From Candidatus Magasanikbacteria bacterium CG10_big_fil_rev_8_21_14_0_10_36_16 (GTDB lineage: Bacteria > Patescibacteriota > Patescibacteriia > Magasanikbacterales > UBA922): a stretch of 9,324 nucleotides of DNA. Positions 1 to 7,773 of the stretch are shown here, piece by piece (position 1 is the stretch's first letter; each line of letters opens with the position of its first letter). The stretch is from contig PFBU01000054.1 in NCBI GenBank assembly GCA_002773185.1, forward strand, positions 440-9,763, given 5' to 3'. A model generated the notes under the pieces. The model was not told the DNA's origin. It searched no databases and saw only the letters and a list, made by a program, of their open reading frames with translations. Position numbers and translations under genes: made by a program.

Positions 1-92
1 ATACAAAGTAAAAAGTTGAAAATATTTTAGCTAATAGATTTTGTTTAAATCCAACGCTTGATACCTACTACTTTATACTTTTACTATTCTTG

Positions 93-164
93 TGCCGAGG
101 GGGAGAATTGAACTCCCGACACGAGGATTTTCAGTCCACTGCTCTACCACTGAGCTACCTCGGC
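93..164 (-). tRNA. tRNA-Phe (anticodon GAA)
   Basis: Read on the minus strand, this folds as a full cloverleaf. The acceptor stem is GCCGAGG with CCTCGGC, the D arm is GCTC...GAGC, the anticodon loop is CTGAAAA (anticodon GAA), the variable loop is GTGTC, and the T arm is GGGAG-TTCAATT-CTCCC. The discriminator base is A and no CCA is encoded, so CCA must be added after transcription. The anticodon stem (GTGGA with TCCTC) has a T-T mismatch at its second pair, which is unusual but tolerable. It lies 35 bases downstream of tRNA-Ala on the same strand and is probably co-transcribed with it. No clear terminator is visible between here and the window edge. Confidence 0.95.
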
Positions 165-199
165 TTAAAAATAAGTGCCCAACGAGTGGACGAAACTTG

Positions 200-272
200 T
201 GGACCAGACAGGACTCGAACCCGCCACATCCGCCGTGCAAGGGCGGCGCTCTACCAGATGAGCTACTGGCCC
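200..272 (-). tRNA. tRNA-Ala (anticodon UGC)
   Basis: On the minus strand the acceptor stem GGGCCAG pairs with CTGGTCC and includes a G3-U70 pair, the classical alanine identity element. The anticodon stem is CCGCC with GGCGG and the loop is CTTGCAC, giving anticodon TGC. The T loop is TTCGAGT and the discriminator is A. No CCA is encoded. It is the first intact gene of a small tRNA unit with tRNA-Phe, read from the promoter at 443-471. Its first seven bases plus the preceding TTTTTAT recur exactly at 367-380. Confidence 0.96.
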
Positions 273-322
273 ATAAAAATTTATAAAATCAATTTTTACT
301 TAAAACTCCAGAAAATCTAGGA

Positions 323-380
323 CTACCAGCTTTAACTATTTGTCCCGCTGTTCGCGAACGGCGGGGCTGGCCCATAAAAA
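323..380 (-). pseudogene. Broken tRNA-Ala-like fragment carrying a GC palindrome
   Basis: The 14 bases at 367-380 exactly repeat 266-279, which is the 5' end of tRNA-Ala and its immediate upstream bases. Directly after the copied GGGCCAG (minus strand) comes the palindrome at 344-365. Further on, CTGGTAG at 323-329 matches the D-loop CTGGTAG of the real tRNA-Ala. No anticodon arm or T arm of an alanine tRNA can be recognised beyond this. I read it as a partial duplicate of tRNA-Ala disrupted by the palindrome. The 14-base repeat is certain; the D-loop match is only suggestive. Confidence 0.55.
344..365. repeat. GC-rich palindrome with TCGCGA core, copy A
   Basis: This 22-base near-perfect inverted repeat has a left arm CCCGCTGTTCG and one G-T pair (bases 349 and 360). 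It shares the layout CCCGCT-NN-TCGCGA-NN-RGCGGG with the two palindromes inside the tRNA-Cys-like genes at 7878-7901 and 8325-8348. The two variable positions differ on both arms in a compensating way (GT/AC here, CC/GG there), so pairing is kept. It stands out sharply from the AT-rich surroundings. No T tract follows on either strand, so it is not an ordinary terminator. Confidence 0.85.
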
Positions 381-442
381 GCTTTTAATAACCCCCAAAT
401 CAGAAATCATTAAAAATATAAGACATTTTTTTAGACGAGAAA

Positions 443-471
443 ATTATATCAATAAGCCAAGAAAAAGTCAA
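443..471 (-). promoter_or_regulatory. Promoter of the tRNA-Ala/tRNA-Phe unit
   Basis: On the minus strand TTGACT (466-471) and TATAAT (443-448) are separated by exactly 17 bases, a near-consensus sigma-70 type promoter. Transcription would begin near 436, so the leader runs through the tRNA-Ala-like fragment and its palindrome before reaching the intact tRNA-Ala at 272. Confidence 0.8.
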
Positions 472-497
472 TACTTATACACTACCTTTCCACAAGC

Positions 498-2198
498 CTA
501 GTTAGAATGATTAGCCCCAGAAGTAAATCTTAGTTGCATCTCTTCTTTTTGATTTTTACGTAAATCTGCAAAAGTCTTTTCTGACCAAGGGCCATCTTTG
601 ATAATATCTGATATCCATTGTCCACCAAGCAGATGCGTCATCATCACATAGTTGGCTCCAGCTTCGTACAAGTCATCCAAATAAGTATTGTGATAAAGAT
701 TGCCAATAATAATAGCTTTTTTGTTATGTTTTCTAATATACTTAAAAAGTACCAATTCATCTTCATACTCTGGAATTGTAGAAACAATAATTTTTGCCTT
801 GTCGAGTGACAATGTTTCCAAAAATTCAATATCAGTGGCATCACCAAAAAAAGCCGAAATATGTCTTTCTTTCAATCTTTTGATAGCTTCTGGGTTGTAG
901 TCTACTACCGCGTATTTGATATTTTTTTCAGCCAAAGCTTCACAAACTTTCCAACCAATACGGTGATAACCTAAGACAAAAGCATCATATATTTCTTCTT
1001 TATCCTCAGTTTGTTTGTGTTTGTCTGGACCAAACAAAGCAAAAAATGGTTTGAGAAAATCAAAGACCTGTTCGTTGTAAGTGATAATATAAGATGAAGT
1101 GAAAATAGTAATAAGAGCAACTACGGTAAAAATTTCTAATTCTGTGCCAGCAATATGGTTGGCATTTCTACCAACTATCAATAATACAAAACCAAACTCA
1201 CTGACCTGAGCAGCTGTCACACCAGACAAAAAACTGTTGCGACGAGTGAATTTGAGTATGCGAAAAACTGAATACAAAATAAAAGGATTGCCAACTAAAA
1301 TAAAAATAGACAAGACCACACCAATGCCCCAAATATTAGAAATATTAGCTAAAGACATTTCACTACCAAGAATTATAAAAAAAATCACGATAAAAAAATC
1401 ACGCAAAGGCTTGATACGGCTAGCAATTTCAAAATGATAAGGTGAAGAACCTAAGGACAAACCAGCCATAATAGCTCCAACTTCAAGAGAAAATCCCAAC
1501 CAATAAAGTAAACTTGCAATACCAAAACACCAAGTCACAGTGAAAATAAATAAAAATTCTCCAGACCTAGCTACTGGTTCTAATAATTTTGGTACAATAT
1601 AACGAGTAGTTATCCCCACAAAACCAATCAAAATAAAAATCTTTCCTACCAAAGTTCCCATCTCCAACCACATACCATTCCCCTTTCCTACAGAAGTCAC
1701 AACCATCATAATAAAAATAGCTACAATATCTTGCACCACCATCAGACCAATAGTATAACGTCCGTAGACACTCTCTGTATCCTTTTTTTCAGCCAAGAGC
1801 TTCACAATAATAATGGTACTAGAAAAAGTCAAAGCCAACGCCAGATAAATCGCCGAGGAAAAAGAAAACTTCATGGCTAAAAGCAACAAAAATCCTATGG
1901 TTGTGGTAAAGGTAATTTGAGTCAAACCAGTAATCACTGCGATTTTACCAATATTTTTGATATGATGAATATTGAGACTAAGACCAACTACAAACAAAAG
2001 TAACACCACACCAAACTCGGCCAAAGCATCAAAAGTCTGCCCACCGCTTTGCAAAAGATTGAGAAACATTGGTCCAGCAATAATACCCGCTAATAAATAG
2101 GCAATAAGAAGTGGCTGACGTAAAGCGCGCATCAAAAAAGCCACCGAGACAGTGATGCCAAGTAATATTGAAATTTGGATGAAGATGTTGTCAATCAC
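498..2198 (-). CDS. KefB/CPA2-type cation/proton antiporter with RCK N domain
   Basis: This is an integral membrane monovalent cation/proton antiporter of the CPA2 family. Residue numbers here count from the most upstream possible start (TTG at 2249, 583 residues). Residues 20-400 form roughly twelve hydrophobic helices, with the family segments LRQPLLIAYLLAGIIAGP, TFSSTIIIVKLL near 141-152 and SEFGFVLLIVG near 350-360. The ion-site motif is Q173-D174, as in KefB/KefC rather than the Asp-Asp of electrogenic NapA types. Residues 420-550 are an RCK (TrkA-N) nucleotide-binding domain with LGYHRIGWKV and the acidic strand end VVDYNPEAI. No RCK_C domain follows. I prefer the GTG start at 2198 (566 residues), because the extra 17 residues come from a GC-rich, hairpin-forming stretch that looks like leader. 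Neither start has a clear Shine-Dalgarno sequence. The substrate (K+ or Na+) cannot be told from sequence. Confidence 0.9.
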   Translation of the reverse strand: MIDNIFIQISILLGITVSVAFLMRALRQPLLIAYLLAGIIAGPMFLNLLQSGGQTFDALAEFGVVLLLFVVGLSLNIHHIKNIGKIAVITGLTQITFTTTIGFLLLLAMKFSFSSAIYLALALTFSSTIIIVKLLAEKKDTESVYGRYTIGLMVVQDIVAIFIMMVVTSVGKGNGMWLEMGTLVGKIFILIGFVGITTRYIVPKLLEPVARSGEFLFIFTVTWCFGIASLLYWLGFSLEVGAIMAGLSLGSSPYHFEIASRIKPLRDFFIVIFFIILGSEMSLANISNIWGIGVVLSIFILVGNPFILYSVFRILKFTRRNSFLSGVTAAQVSEFGFVLLIVGRNANHIAGTELEIFTVVALITIFTSSYIITYNEQVFDFLKPFFALFGPDKHKQTEDKEEIYDAFVLGYHRIGWKVCEALAEKNIKYAVVDYNPEAIKRLKERHISAFFGDATDIEFLETLSLDKAKIIVSTIPEYEDELVLFKYIRKHNKKAIIIGNLYHNTYLDDLYEAGANYVMMTHLLGGQWISDIIKDGPWSEKTFADLRKNQKEEMQLRFTSGANHSN

Positions 2199-2211
2199 AG
2201 AAGATAAGGTT

Positions 2212-2257
2212 ACCCCGAACCACCAAAGGGAGGGGTCCCTGTCTGTCAATAGACAGG
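2212..2257 (-). promoter_or_regulatory. Structured GC-rich leader before the antiporter
   Basis: Just upstream of the GTG start lies a compact GC-rich block in an otherwise AT-rich region. On the minus strand it can form CCTGTCT-loop-AGACAGG (2238-2257, 7 pairs). It can then form either AGGGA-CCCC-TCCCT or an ACCCC/GGGGT hairpin (2212-2236). The last two share bases, so they exclude each other. The alternative TTG start (2247-2249) lies in the loop of the first hairpin. I see the pairing directly; any regulatory role is inferred. Confidence 0.4.
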
Positions 2258-2329
2258 TTTCTTAAATAAAACTTTTTTATTTTCTAAATTCTACAATATA
2301 AAAATTCTACTTTAATTTATTACAAATAC

Positions 2330-2358
2330 ATTATAGCAAAAATTTAGAAATTTTTCTA
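2330..2358 (-). promoter_or_regulatory. Antiporter promoter (extended -10)
   Basis: On the minus strand TGC precedes a perfect TATAAT (2330-2335), giving an extended -10. The -35 position 17 bases upstream reads TAGAAA and is weak, as is common with extended -10 promoters. Transcription would start near 2323, leaving a leader of about 75 to 125 bases depending on the start codon. Confidence 0.6.
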
Positions 2359-2363
2359 TGCCA

Positions 2364-2395
2364 AATTACTAATTATTAATTAATAATTAGTAATT
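2364..2395. repeat. Perfect 32-bp AT-only palindrome
   Basis: The left half AATTACTAATTATTAA is followed by its exact reverse complement with no spacer. It lies 23 bases after the stop of the lamin-tail gene and just before the antiporter promoter. It contains only two C/G bases. A related palindrome, built from the same TTACTAATTA and TAATTAGTAA blocks in a different order, lies at 8372-8405. It may act as a weak terminator for the lamin-tail gene, but no long T tract follows. Confidence 0.85.
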
Positions 2396-2418
2396 GCACT
2401 TCAATGAACAAAAACATT

Positions 2419-5400
2419 TTATTTTTTAAATAATTTTTTCAAAAGAATTTTCAACTTTGTCAGTATAACTCCCCCACTACTCTTAGCAAACAGACCAAAA
2501 AATATTGCAGTCATTCCACCTGCTGTGGCTGTCAGATATTTTTCAGCCATATCAGCGTTGTTCTCCTGCTTAGTTTGTTCTTGTTTAGTCACAAAATCCT
2601 CTGTCACCCCAGTCTTCACAATATCATTTTGTAGGCGTGGCAAAAGTTGATATTCTGTTTTGGTTTGATGCAACAGTCCTGTGACAGTCACTAGATCACC
2701 TTCCTGAAAAACGTCTTTCTTGATACCTGTGCCCGCTTTGAAATAAACTTTTATTTCTTCAGTACCATCATCCACGTACATATAAGAAGTTTTTATTTCC
2801 GTAATTTCTCCACTTACTTTTAGTAAACTACCCTCATAACTTTCTCCAACATTGGCCAATTCTACACTTTGTCCTTGTGGTAAATCAGTGTGTCCAACAA
2901 CTTTAATATCACTTTTTTGTGACAATTTTATTCTAGTTTCATTTCCACTTTCGGCTATTTCACCTGTCACTTCCACCATATCTCCAATTTCTAATTTAGG
3001 AAAATCTTTGTTATACATATAAACTTGTAGTCCAGAAGCCTCATTTACCATATAGAAAAATTGTGTGCCCAAAACACCTGACTCAACAGCGACGGTACCT
3101 GTCACAAAAACTAAATCGCCAATATCTTCATCACGCAATTTTCCCAGAGTAGTGTTTATTACTGATTTTACAGAATTACTTTTACCTTTAATAATCTTAG
3201 TACCTTTTACTTCTGGTATAATTGCTACAAAATTTTCTGCTCCAGGTGTAATATTACTAGTCCAAAGCCAAGTACCTTCACTATCACGTACATAAGAGAC
3301 TCCTTCGACAACATCATCAAACCTAATTTCTTGGATAATAGTGCCATCAGGATAAAGAATCCGTACAGAGTCACTGGTATTATTCAAAGCAAGCTTAGTA
3401 TCTTGACGACCAAAAACTTTGTATTCATGCGCCAAAATAATTGTGTTATCTGGAAAAGTGTAAGCTTTAGACCCTCCTTCTTCATCATCAAGTTTTAAGC
3501 CAGAAATATCCAAATCTTCATCTGTTGGATTAAAAAGTTCAACAAACTCCGTAGTGTCTGAACCAACAGGATTTGGCAGAATTTCTGAAATGTTCAATAC
3601 GGAAACATCGTTTGTTCCATTGTAACCTCCCACAAAATCACTATTCAATTTTACCGTCACTACTAACTCTTTTTCACTATTATTTGTTCCATCATCAACT
3701 TTGAGCCTAACACTATAAACCCCTTCTTTTAGGAATTTGTGTTCTACATTAGCGCCCTCATCATCGCTACCGTCACCAAAATCCCAATTAAAGCTAAGTT
3801 TTTTACCATCAGGACTAACAGTATCTGAAGCATCAAAGTTTGCCCACTGATTGACGGCAATTTCAGTATCAGCATCAATAGCAATAATCGGTGCAGCACT
3901 TTTACCTTCCACAATATTTTTTGTCCCAGCCGTTACTTTGCTACTCCAAACCCAAGTAGCGTCTTCATTACGCACATAACTTTGTTCTTCACTGGCGCTA
4001 CCAGGATAACTCGCTTGATCAACAACCGATCCATTTGGTGAATAGAGTTTGACTTCGTCACCTCCTGTATTATTGAGAGCTATCCCCGTCATTGACCTTT
4101 TGAAAACCAAATAATCACTAGGTTTCAAAATTCCTTGTTTGATTGTATATTTTTTCGTGGTGGAGTCTGACAATTTCCAATCTTTCAAATCTATCGTCTC
4201 TTGACCATTGTTAAAAAGTTCAATAAATTCATCCTCACTATCACTGCCTTTGGGATTAGGAAATACTTCGTTGATAATTACATTCGTTTGCAAAACCACA
4301 TTTTCATTCATTTGTTTTCCCTCTTCATTTGTCATGGAAAAAATATTTTTACTGCCTTTGGTAATAGTGTTAGTTATTACAAAATCATAGTAATCATTGT
4401 CTGCATCTTGACCATCAACTTTGCGAATTAAAGAATAAGGATCACTCGCCATTGGAGCATTGTCATAAATATTTCCATCATCCCAAGTTCCATAAACCAC
4501 TTTATCAATTTCTTTACCACTTGGGTCAGTCAATAATACCAAATCTCCAGCATTATTAAGATTACCTTTTGGTTTTTCTATTACATAAAAACCCTTGGGG
4601 TCAATTTCTTCAGCCAAAGCTGTTTCTGTTTCACTACCATCAGCGACTTTCCAATTTGTAAGATCAATAATTTCAGAGGTATTGTTAAAAAGCTCAATGA
4701 ACTCTTCTTCACCATCACTTGGGTCTGATACCAGCTCGTTGATAACAATATCTCGCGGATTATAAATTTTATTTGGTGTTTCAACCGAACTATTACCTCC
4801 TCCACCACCAGAACTAACAGGAACATTTTCTATTACTTTAATAATATTTGGTTCTCCTGGTGTTGGTTGACTAGTTATAGCAAAATCATTTTTATTATTT
4901 CCAATATTTTGTCCATCCACAATTCGCGCCACTGCATTTGGATCAGAAGTCGCAGGAGCATTATCATTTACATCTTTATCATCAGGATCAATCCAGTCAC
5001 CATAACGAACTTCATCAACAATATTTTTGGAATCATCCACAAGTACGATTCTGTCACCACTATTATTTAGAACACTAGAATTCCAACTTATAACAAGAAA
5101 ACTGTTTGGCTCCAAAATATTATCAAGTGAAACAATCTTTTTGGTACTTGTACTATCTTTCACACCCTCCTGCAATTTCCAATCTTTGAGATCAATGGTA
5201 GATGTTAAACTATTATAAATTTCCACCCATTCTTTTTCATCCAAAACAGGATCACTAACAAACTCGTTGAGGACAACACCAAAATAATTATTTTCTGTGC
5301 TTGTTGGATTGGTTGGTGGAGTTGTCGTTGTATTTTCAACAACAATATTCAATTGCAAATTGTCATAGCCAACACCATCTTGGTCATCGGTCACTTGCAA

Positions 5401-6198
5401 TCCAACACTATATTGCCCAGCATTGGAAAAACTATATGAAAAAATTGAACTTGTTGATAAAGTATTATTATTCAAAAACCAAGTGTAACTAATTATTTGC
5501 CCATCACTATCACTTGATTGACTACCATCAAAATTTATTTCTTCGCCAACTTTAAATTCTGTGCTGTTGGTAATTATTTTGGCGACAGGTTTTATGTTTT
5601 GATTTCCATCACCATTATCAACAACTGACCAATAGTTTTTTTGACCAACAGTATTGTCAACGGGATTTTCTTGCCAGTTGTTTTCATCTGTAGCAGACTG
5701 TGACAGATCTATTTTTTCTAAAGAATGATTATTTTCTATCTGTTTATAAATAAATTTTTCTATGAAATCATTTTCTCCGCTACCTTTCTTCAAACCAATT
5801 TCTTCCCCACTTTTATTCAAAACACTCCAAGAGCTATCCAAAACTAAGGCAGAAAAATTAGGATAAACTTGAAAAAAATTCAAATCATTTTGTGCAATGA
5901 CAGCGTAATTGTGTGCTTTCAAAATAAAATTTTTTTCTACACTCAACGTAGTTGTACTCAAAGTATGATTAGTACTTCCTTCCCAAAACCTCCAACCACT
6001 CAAATCAACATCATCATTACCCTTATTATAAATTTCTACCCACTGATAATTACTATCTGCACAACCTGTCGGACAAATTTCTGTGATAACAATATCTTCA
6101 TTGGCACCATGAACAAAATTTGAAAATAAAAAAACACTCAAGAAGAGTGCTAACACGACAAAAACAAAACTGATTGAAACAAAAAATTTTTTTTTCAT
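2419..6198 (-). CDS. Large surface protein with lamin-tail, PKD and OB-like domains
   Basis: This 1259-residue exported protein starts with a signal peptide (MKKKFF, then a hydrophobic run to about residue 29, possible cleavage after HGA). Five lamin-tail domains are visible near 33-150, 305-440, 480-610, 637-755 and 865-985, each beginning with a strand like VINELVSDP or IINEVFPNP followed by EFIELFNN and LKDWKL. PKD-like Ig folds lie near 203-288 and 770-850 (NWDFGDGSDDEG). Two OB-like segments span about 1015-1195 (VFVTGTV; DMVEVTGE; DLVTVTGLLHQ). The C-terminus (about 1221-1259) is a hydrophobic stretch followed by KLKILLKKLFKK, probably a membrane anchor. Linkers are rich in T, P and G. 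The start has AGGGGGG three bases upstream. No enzymatic active site is seen. A role in adhesion or surface structure is inferred from domain type only. Confidence 0.9.
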   Translation of the reverse strand: MKKKFFVSISFVFVVLALFLSVFLFSNFVHGANEDIVITEICPTGCADSNYQWVEIYNKGNDDVDLSGWRFWEGSTNHTLSTTTLSVEKNFILKAHNYAVIAQNDLNFFQVYPNFSALVLDSSWSVLNKSGEEIGLKKGSGENDFIEKFIYKQIENNHSLEKIDLSQSATDENNWQENPVDNTVGQKNYWSVVDNGDGNQNIKPVAKIITNSTEFKVGEEINFDGSQSSDSDGQIISYTWFLNNNTLSTSSIFSYSFSNAGQYSVGLQVTDDQDGVGYDNLQLNIVVENTTTTPPTNPTSTENNYFGVVLNEFVSDPVLDEKEWVEIYNSLTSTIDLKDWKLQEGVKDSTSTKKIVSLDNILEPNSFLVISWNSSVLNNSGDRIVLVDDSKNIVDEVRYGDWIDPDDKDVNDNAPATSDPNAVARIVDGQNIGNNKNDFAITSQPTPGEPNIIKVIENVPVSSGGGGGNSSVETPNKIYNPRDIVINELVSDPSDGEEEFIELFNNTSEIIDLTNWKVADGSETETALAEEIDPKGFYVIEKPKGNLNNAGDLVLLTDPSGKEIDKVVYGTWDDGNIYDNAPMASDPYSLIRKVDGQDADNDYYDFVITNTITKGSKNIFSMTNEEGKQMNENVVLQTNVIINEVFPNPKGSDSEDEFIELFNNGQETIDLKDWKLSDSTTKKYTIKQGILKPSDYLVFKRSMTGIALNNTGGDEVKLYSPNGSVVDQASYPGSASEEQSYVRNEDATWVWSSKVTAGTKNIVEGKSAAPIIAIDADTEIAVNQWANFDASDTVSPDGKKLSFNWDFGDGSDDEGANVEHKFLKEGVYSVRLKVDDGTNNSEKELVVTVKLNSDFVGGYNGTNDVSVLNISEILPNPVGSDTTEFVELFNPTDEDLDISGLKLDDEEGGSKAYTFPDNTIILAHEYKVFGRQDTKLALNNTSDSVRILYPDGTIIQEIRFDDVVEGVSYVRDSEGTWLWTSNITPGAENFVAIIPEVKGTKIIKGKSNSVKSVINTTLGKLRDEDIGDLVFVTGTVAVESGVLGTQFFYMVNEASGLQVYMYNKDFPKLEIGDMVEVTGEIAESGNETRIKLSQKSDIKVVGHTDLPQGQSVELANVGESYEGSLLKVSGEITEIKTSYMYVDDGTEEIKVYFKAGTGIKKDVFQEGDLVTVTGLLHQTKTEYQLLPRLQNDIVKTGVTEDFVTKQEQTKQENNADMAEKYLTATAGGMTAIFFGLFAKSSGGVILTKLKILLKKLFKK

Positions 6199-6237
6199 AT
6201 TCCCCCCTATTAAAAATTAATTTGTTAAACTAAAAAT

Positions 6238-6266
6238 ATTATAACATAAAAAATTTTAAAAAACAA
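6238..6266 (-). promoter_or_regulatory. Promoter of the lamin-tail gene (extended -10)
   Basis: On the minus strand TGT precedes a perfect TATAAT (6238-6243). The -35 at 17-base spacing is TTGTTT (6261-6266), a partial match. Transcription would start near 6231, giving a leader of about 33 bases with a G-rich ribosome-binding-like run at 6202-6207. The promoter touches the end of the terminator of the preceding M23 gene. Confidence 0.55.
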
Positions 6267-6293
6267 AAAAAATACTCTTCAAAAAAAAGAGTA
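6264..6293 (-). terminator. Intrinsic terminator of the M23 gene
   Basis: On the minus strand TACTCTT and AAGAGTA pair (bases 6273-6279 with 6287-6293) around a 7-base loop and are followed by a run of eight T (6265-6272). It lies about 40 bases after the M23 stop codon. A short perfect palindrome with the arm TTGTTAT precedes it at 6298-6311. Confidence 0.8.
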
Positions 6294-6334
6294 ATTTTTG
6301 TTATATAACAACTTTAAAACTTTATAAACTCCTC

Positions 6335-7723
6335 CTATGGTTTTCTTACATAAGAAAGAGGATTGACGTTCTTACCATTAACAAGTATTTCAAAATGAAC
6401 GTGGGGACCTGTTGAGTGACCAGTGGAACCCATAAGCATAATATTTTGACCTTGTGTTACATAATCACCAACATTGACCAAAAGTTTGGAAGAGTGACCA
6501 TAAAGAGAAACCACACCATTTCCGTGGTCAATTTTTATATAACAACCATACCCACCATTCCAACCACATTGTGAAGTAATGACTTTACCCGCTTTGGTAG
6601 CATAAACTCTTGTACCACTTCCACCACCAGAGATATCAAGGGCATTGTGCGTCAACCCAAAGTATTGGGTGATAATTCTAGCATCTGTTGGCCACAAATA
6701 ACCTGATCCAGCGGGAGTAGCCACAGAAGAAACAGGCACTACATTGTTAAAGGAAGAAGGGCGAGTAACTATTGAGGTAGGTTTAGATATTGAAACAACA
6801 GTCTCTTTTTCACCACCAGGAACTACGAGAGTTTCTCCCACGACAATGTCTGCCCCATCTTTTTCTAATTTATTAAATTTTACTATTTGAGTTGAGTCAG
6901 CATCATACAGCTTGGCAATTTTAGAGACAGTATCACCTTTGACAACTTTATGTGTTACGCCATCTACTGGCAAAATAGCCAAAACTTGATTTGGTTTAAT
7001 ATAAGAACGTGCAGTCAAATTGTTTGCCCACAAAATTGTGCTAATATTAATATTAAAACGTTTGGCAATCTCTCCTATTACATCACCAACTTGTACTGTG
7101 TAATTGACAGTTTCTGTACGACTTGTTTTCACTATTTGTGCTCCACTTGAAGTTGTTTTGTTTTGTTCTGATCCAGGAATTATTGTTGGCTTAGTAACTG
7201 CAGTTCCACCAACTGTCACACTTCCCAAATCACCAGTTGTGTTAATAACAGATTTTGCGTCTTCTGTGGAAACTGCCCCTGCTTTCCAGTCACTGCTATT
7301 TGTAACATTTGTTGTCGCAGTATTTAGTATCAAAACTTCTTCTTCTGTAAAATCTTGATTACCATGCCCTATCACCTGATACAACAAAGAATTTTTACCA
7401 GAGACTTCACCAAAACTTTTGGAGTACAATTGTGTATGAGGAATCATAATAGCAAAAAACACTACAAAAAATAAAACCTGCAAGGTTCCTCTTCTGCCAA
7501 AAAATTCTATTTTACTTTCATGTTGAAAAAATTTTAGTTTGTTAAAATATTTTTTGGTATAAAATAATGCTTTAAAAAGAACAAATCCCAGTGTTGATTT
7601 ATAGATATTATTGATAAATAATAAAAATTTCCAGCCAAAACCAAATAACCAAAAAACACTTCTTTTCAGATAAATGAGACCTTTTAAGAAGTAGAGAAAA
7701 ACTTTGTAAAATTTCTTATCCAT
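6335..7723 (-). CDS. Membrane-anchored LysM/M23 peptidoglycan endopeptidase
   Basis: This is a predicted zinc metallopeptidase that cuts peptide cross-links in peptidoglycan, 462 residues long. Residues 1-70 are rich in F, L, K and Y with several amphipathic or hydrophobic stretches. A clear membrane segment lies at 81-98 (LQVLFFVVFFAIM). Two LysM domains that bind glycan follow at about 206-252 and 256-302. The C-terminal M23 domain (about 341-457) keeps the zinc ligands H359 and D363 (HNALD) and H443 (HVHFE), and the catalytic-site histidines H410 (YGH) and H441, so it should be active. Start ATG at 7723 is only about 5 bases after the predicted transcription start, so the mRNA is nearly leaderless. 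The gene has its own promoter (7735-7763) and terminator (6264-6293). It is the divergent neighbour of the tRNA-Cys array. Confidence 0.94.
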   Translation of the reverse strand: MDKKFYKVFLYFLKGLIYLKRSVFWLFGFGWKFLLFINNIYKSTLGFVLFKALFYTKKYFNKLKFFQHESKIEFFGRRGTLQVLFFVVFFAIMIPHTQLYSKSFGEVSGKNSLLYQVIGHGNQDFTEEEVLILNTATTNVTNSSDWKAGAVSTEDAKSVINTTGDLGSVTVGGTAVTKPTIIPGSEQNKTTSSGAQIVKTSRTETVNYTVQVGDVIGEIAKRFNINISTILWANNLTARSYIKPNQVLAILPVDGVTHKVVKGDTVSKIAKLYDADSTQIVKFNKLEKDGADIVVGETLVVPGGEKETVVSISKPTSIVTRPSSFNNVVPVSSVATPAGSGYLWPTDARIITQYFGLTHNALDISGGGSGTRVYATKAGKVITSQCGWNGGYGCYIKIDHGNGVVSLYGHSSKLLVNVGDYVTQGQNIMLMGSTGHSTGPHVHFEILVNGKNVNPLSYVRKP

Positions 7724-7734
7724 AAGTAAGACTA

Positions 7735-7763
7735 AGTATATGCCAAAATGCCCTTTTTTTCAA
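7735..7763 (-). promoter_or_regulatory. M23 gene promoter giving a nearly leaderless mRNA
   Basis: On the minus strand TTGAAA (7758-7763) and TATACT (7735-7740) are 17 bases apart. The expected transcription start near 7728 leaves about 5 untranslated bases before ATG at 7723, which agrees with the absence of a Shine-Dalgarno sequence. Confidence 0.7.
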
Positions 7764-7773
7764 TGTTGGATAC

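Noticed and set aside
90..320. Plus-strand frames across the tRNA-Phe and tRNA-Ala genes
   Set aside because: They are antisense to two well-folded tRNAs and start with non-ATG codons. No protein family is recognisable.
344..365. GC palindrome as terminator of the antiporter gene
   Set aside because: No T tract follows on the minus strand, and a strong tRNA promoter lies between it and the antiporter stop.
2199..2249. The 17-residue N-terminal extension of the antiporter from TTG at 2249
   Set aside because: The codons fall in a GC-rich hairpin-forming block, TTG is a rare start, and antiporters of this family normally begin right before the first membrane helix, as the GTG at 2198 does. 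It cannot be excluded completely.
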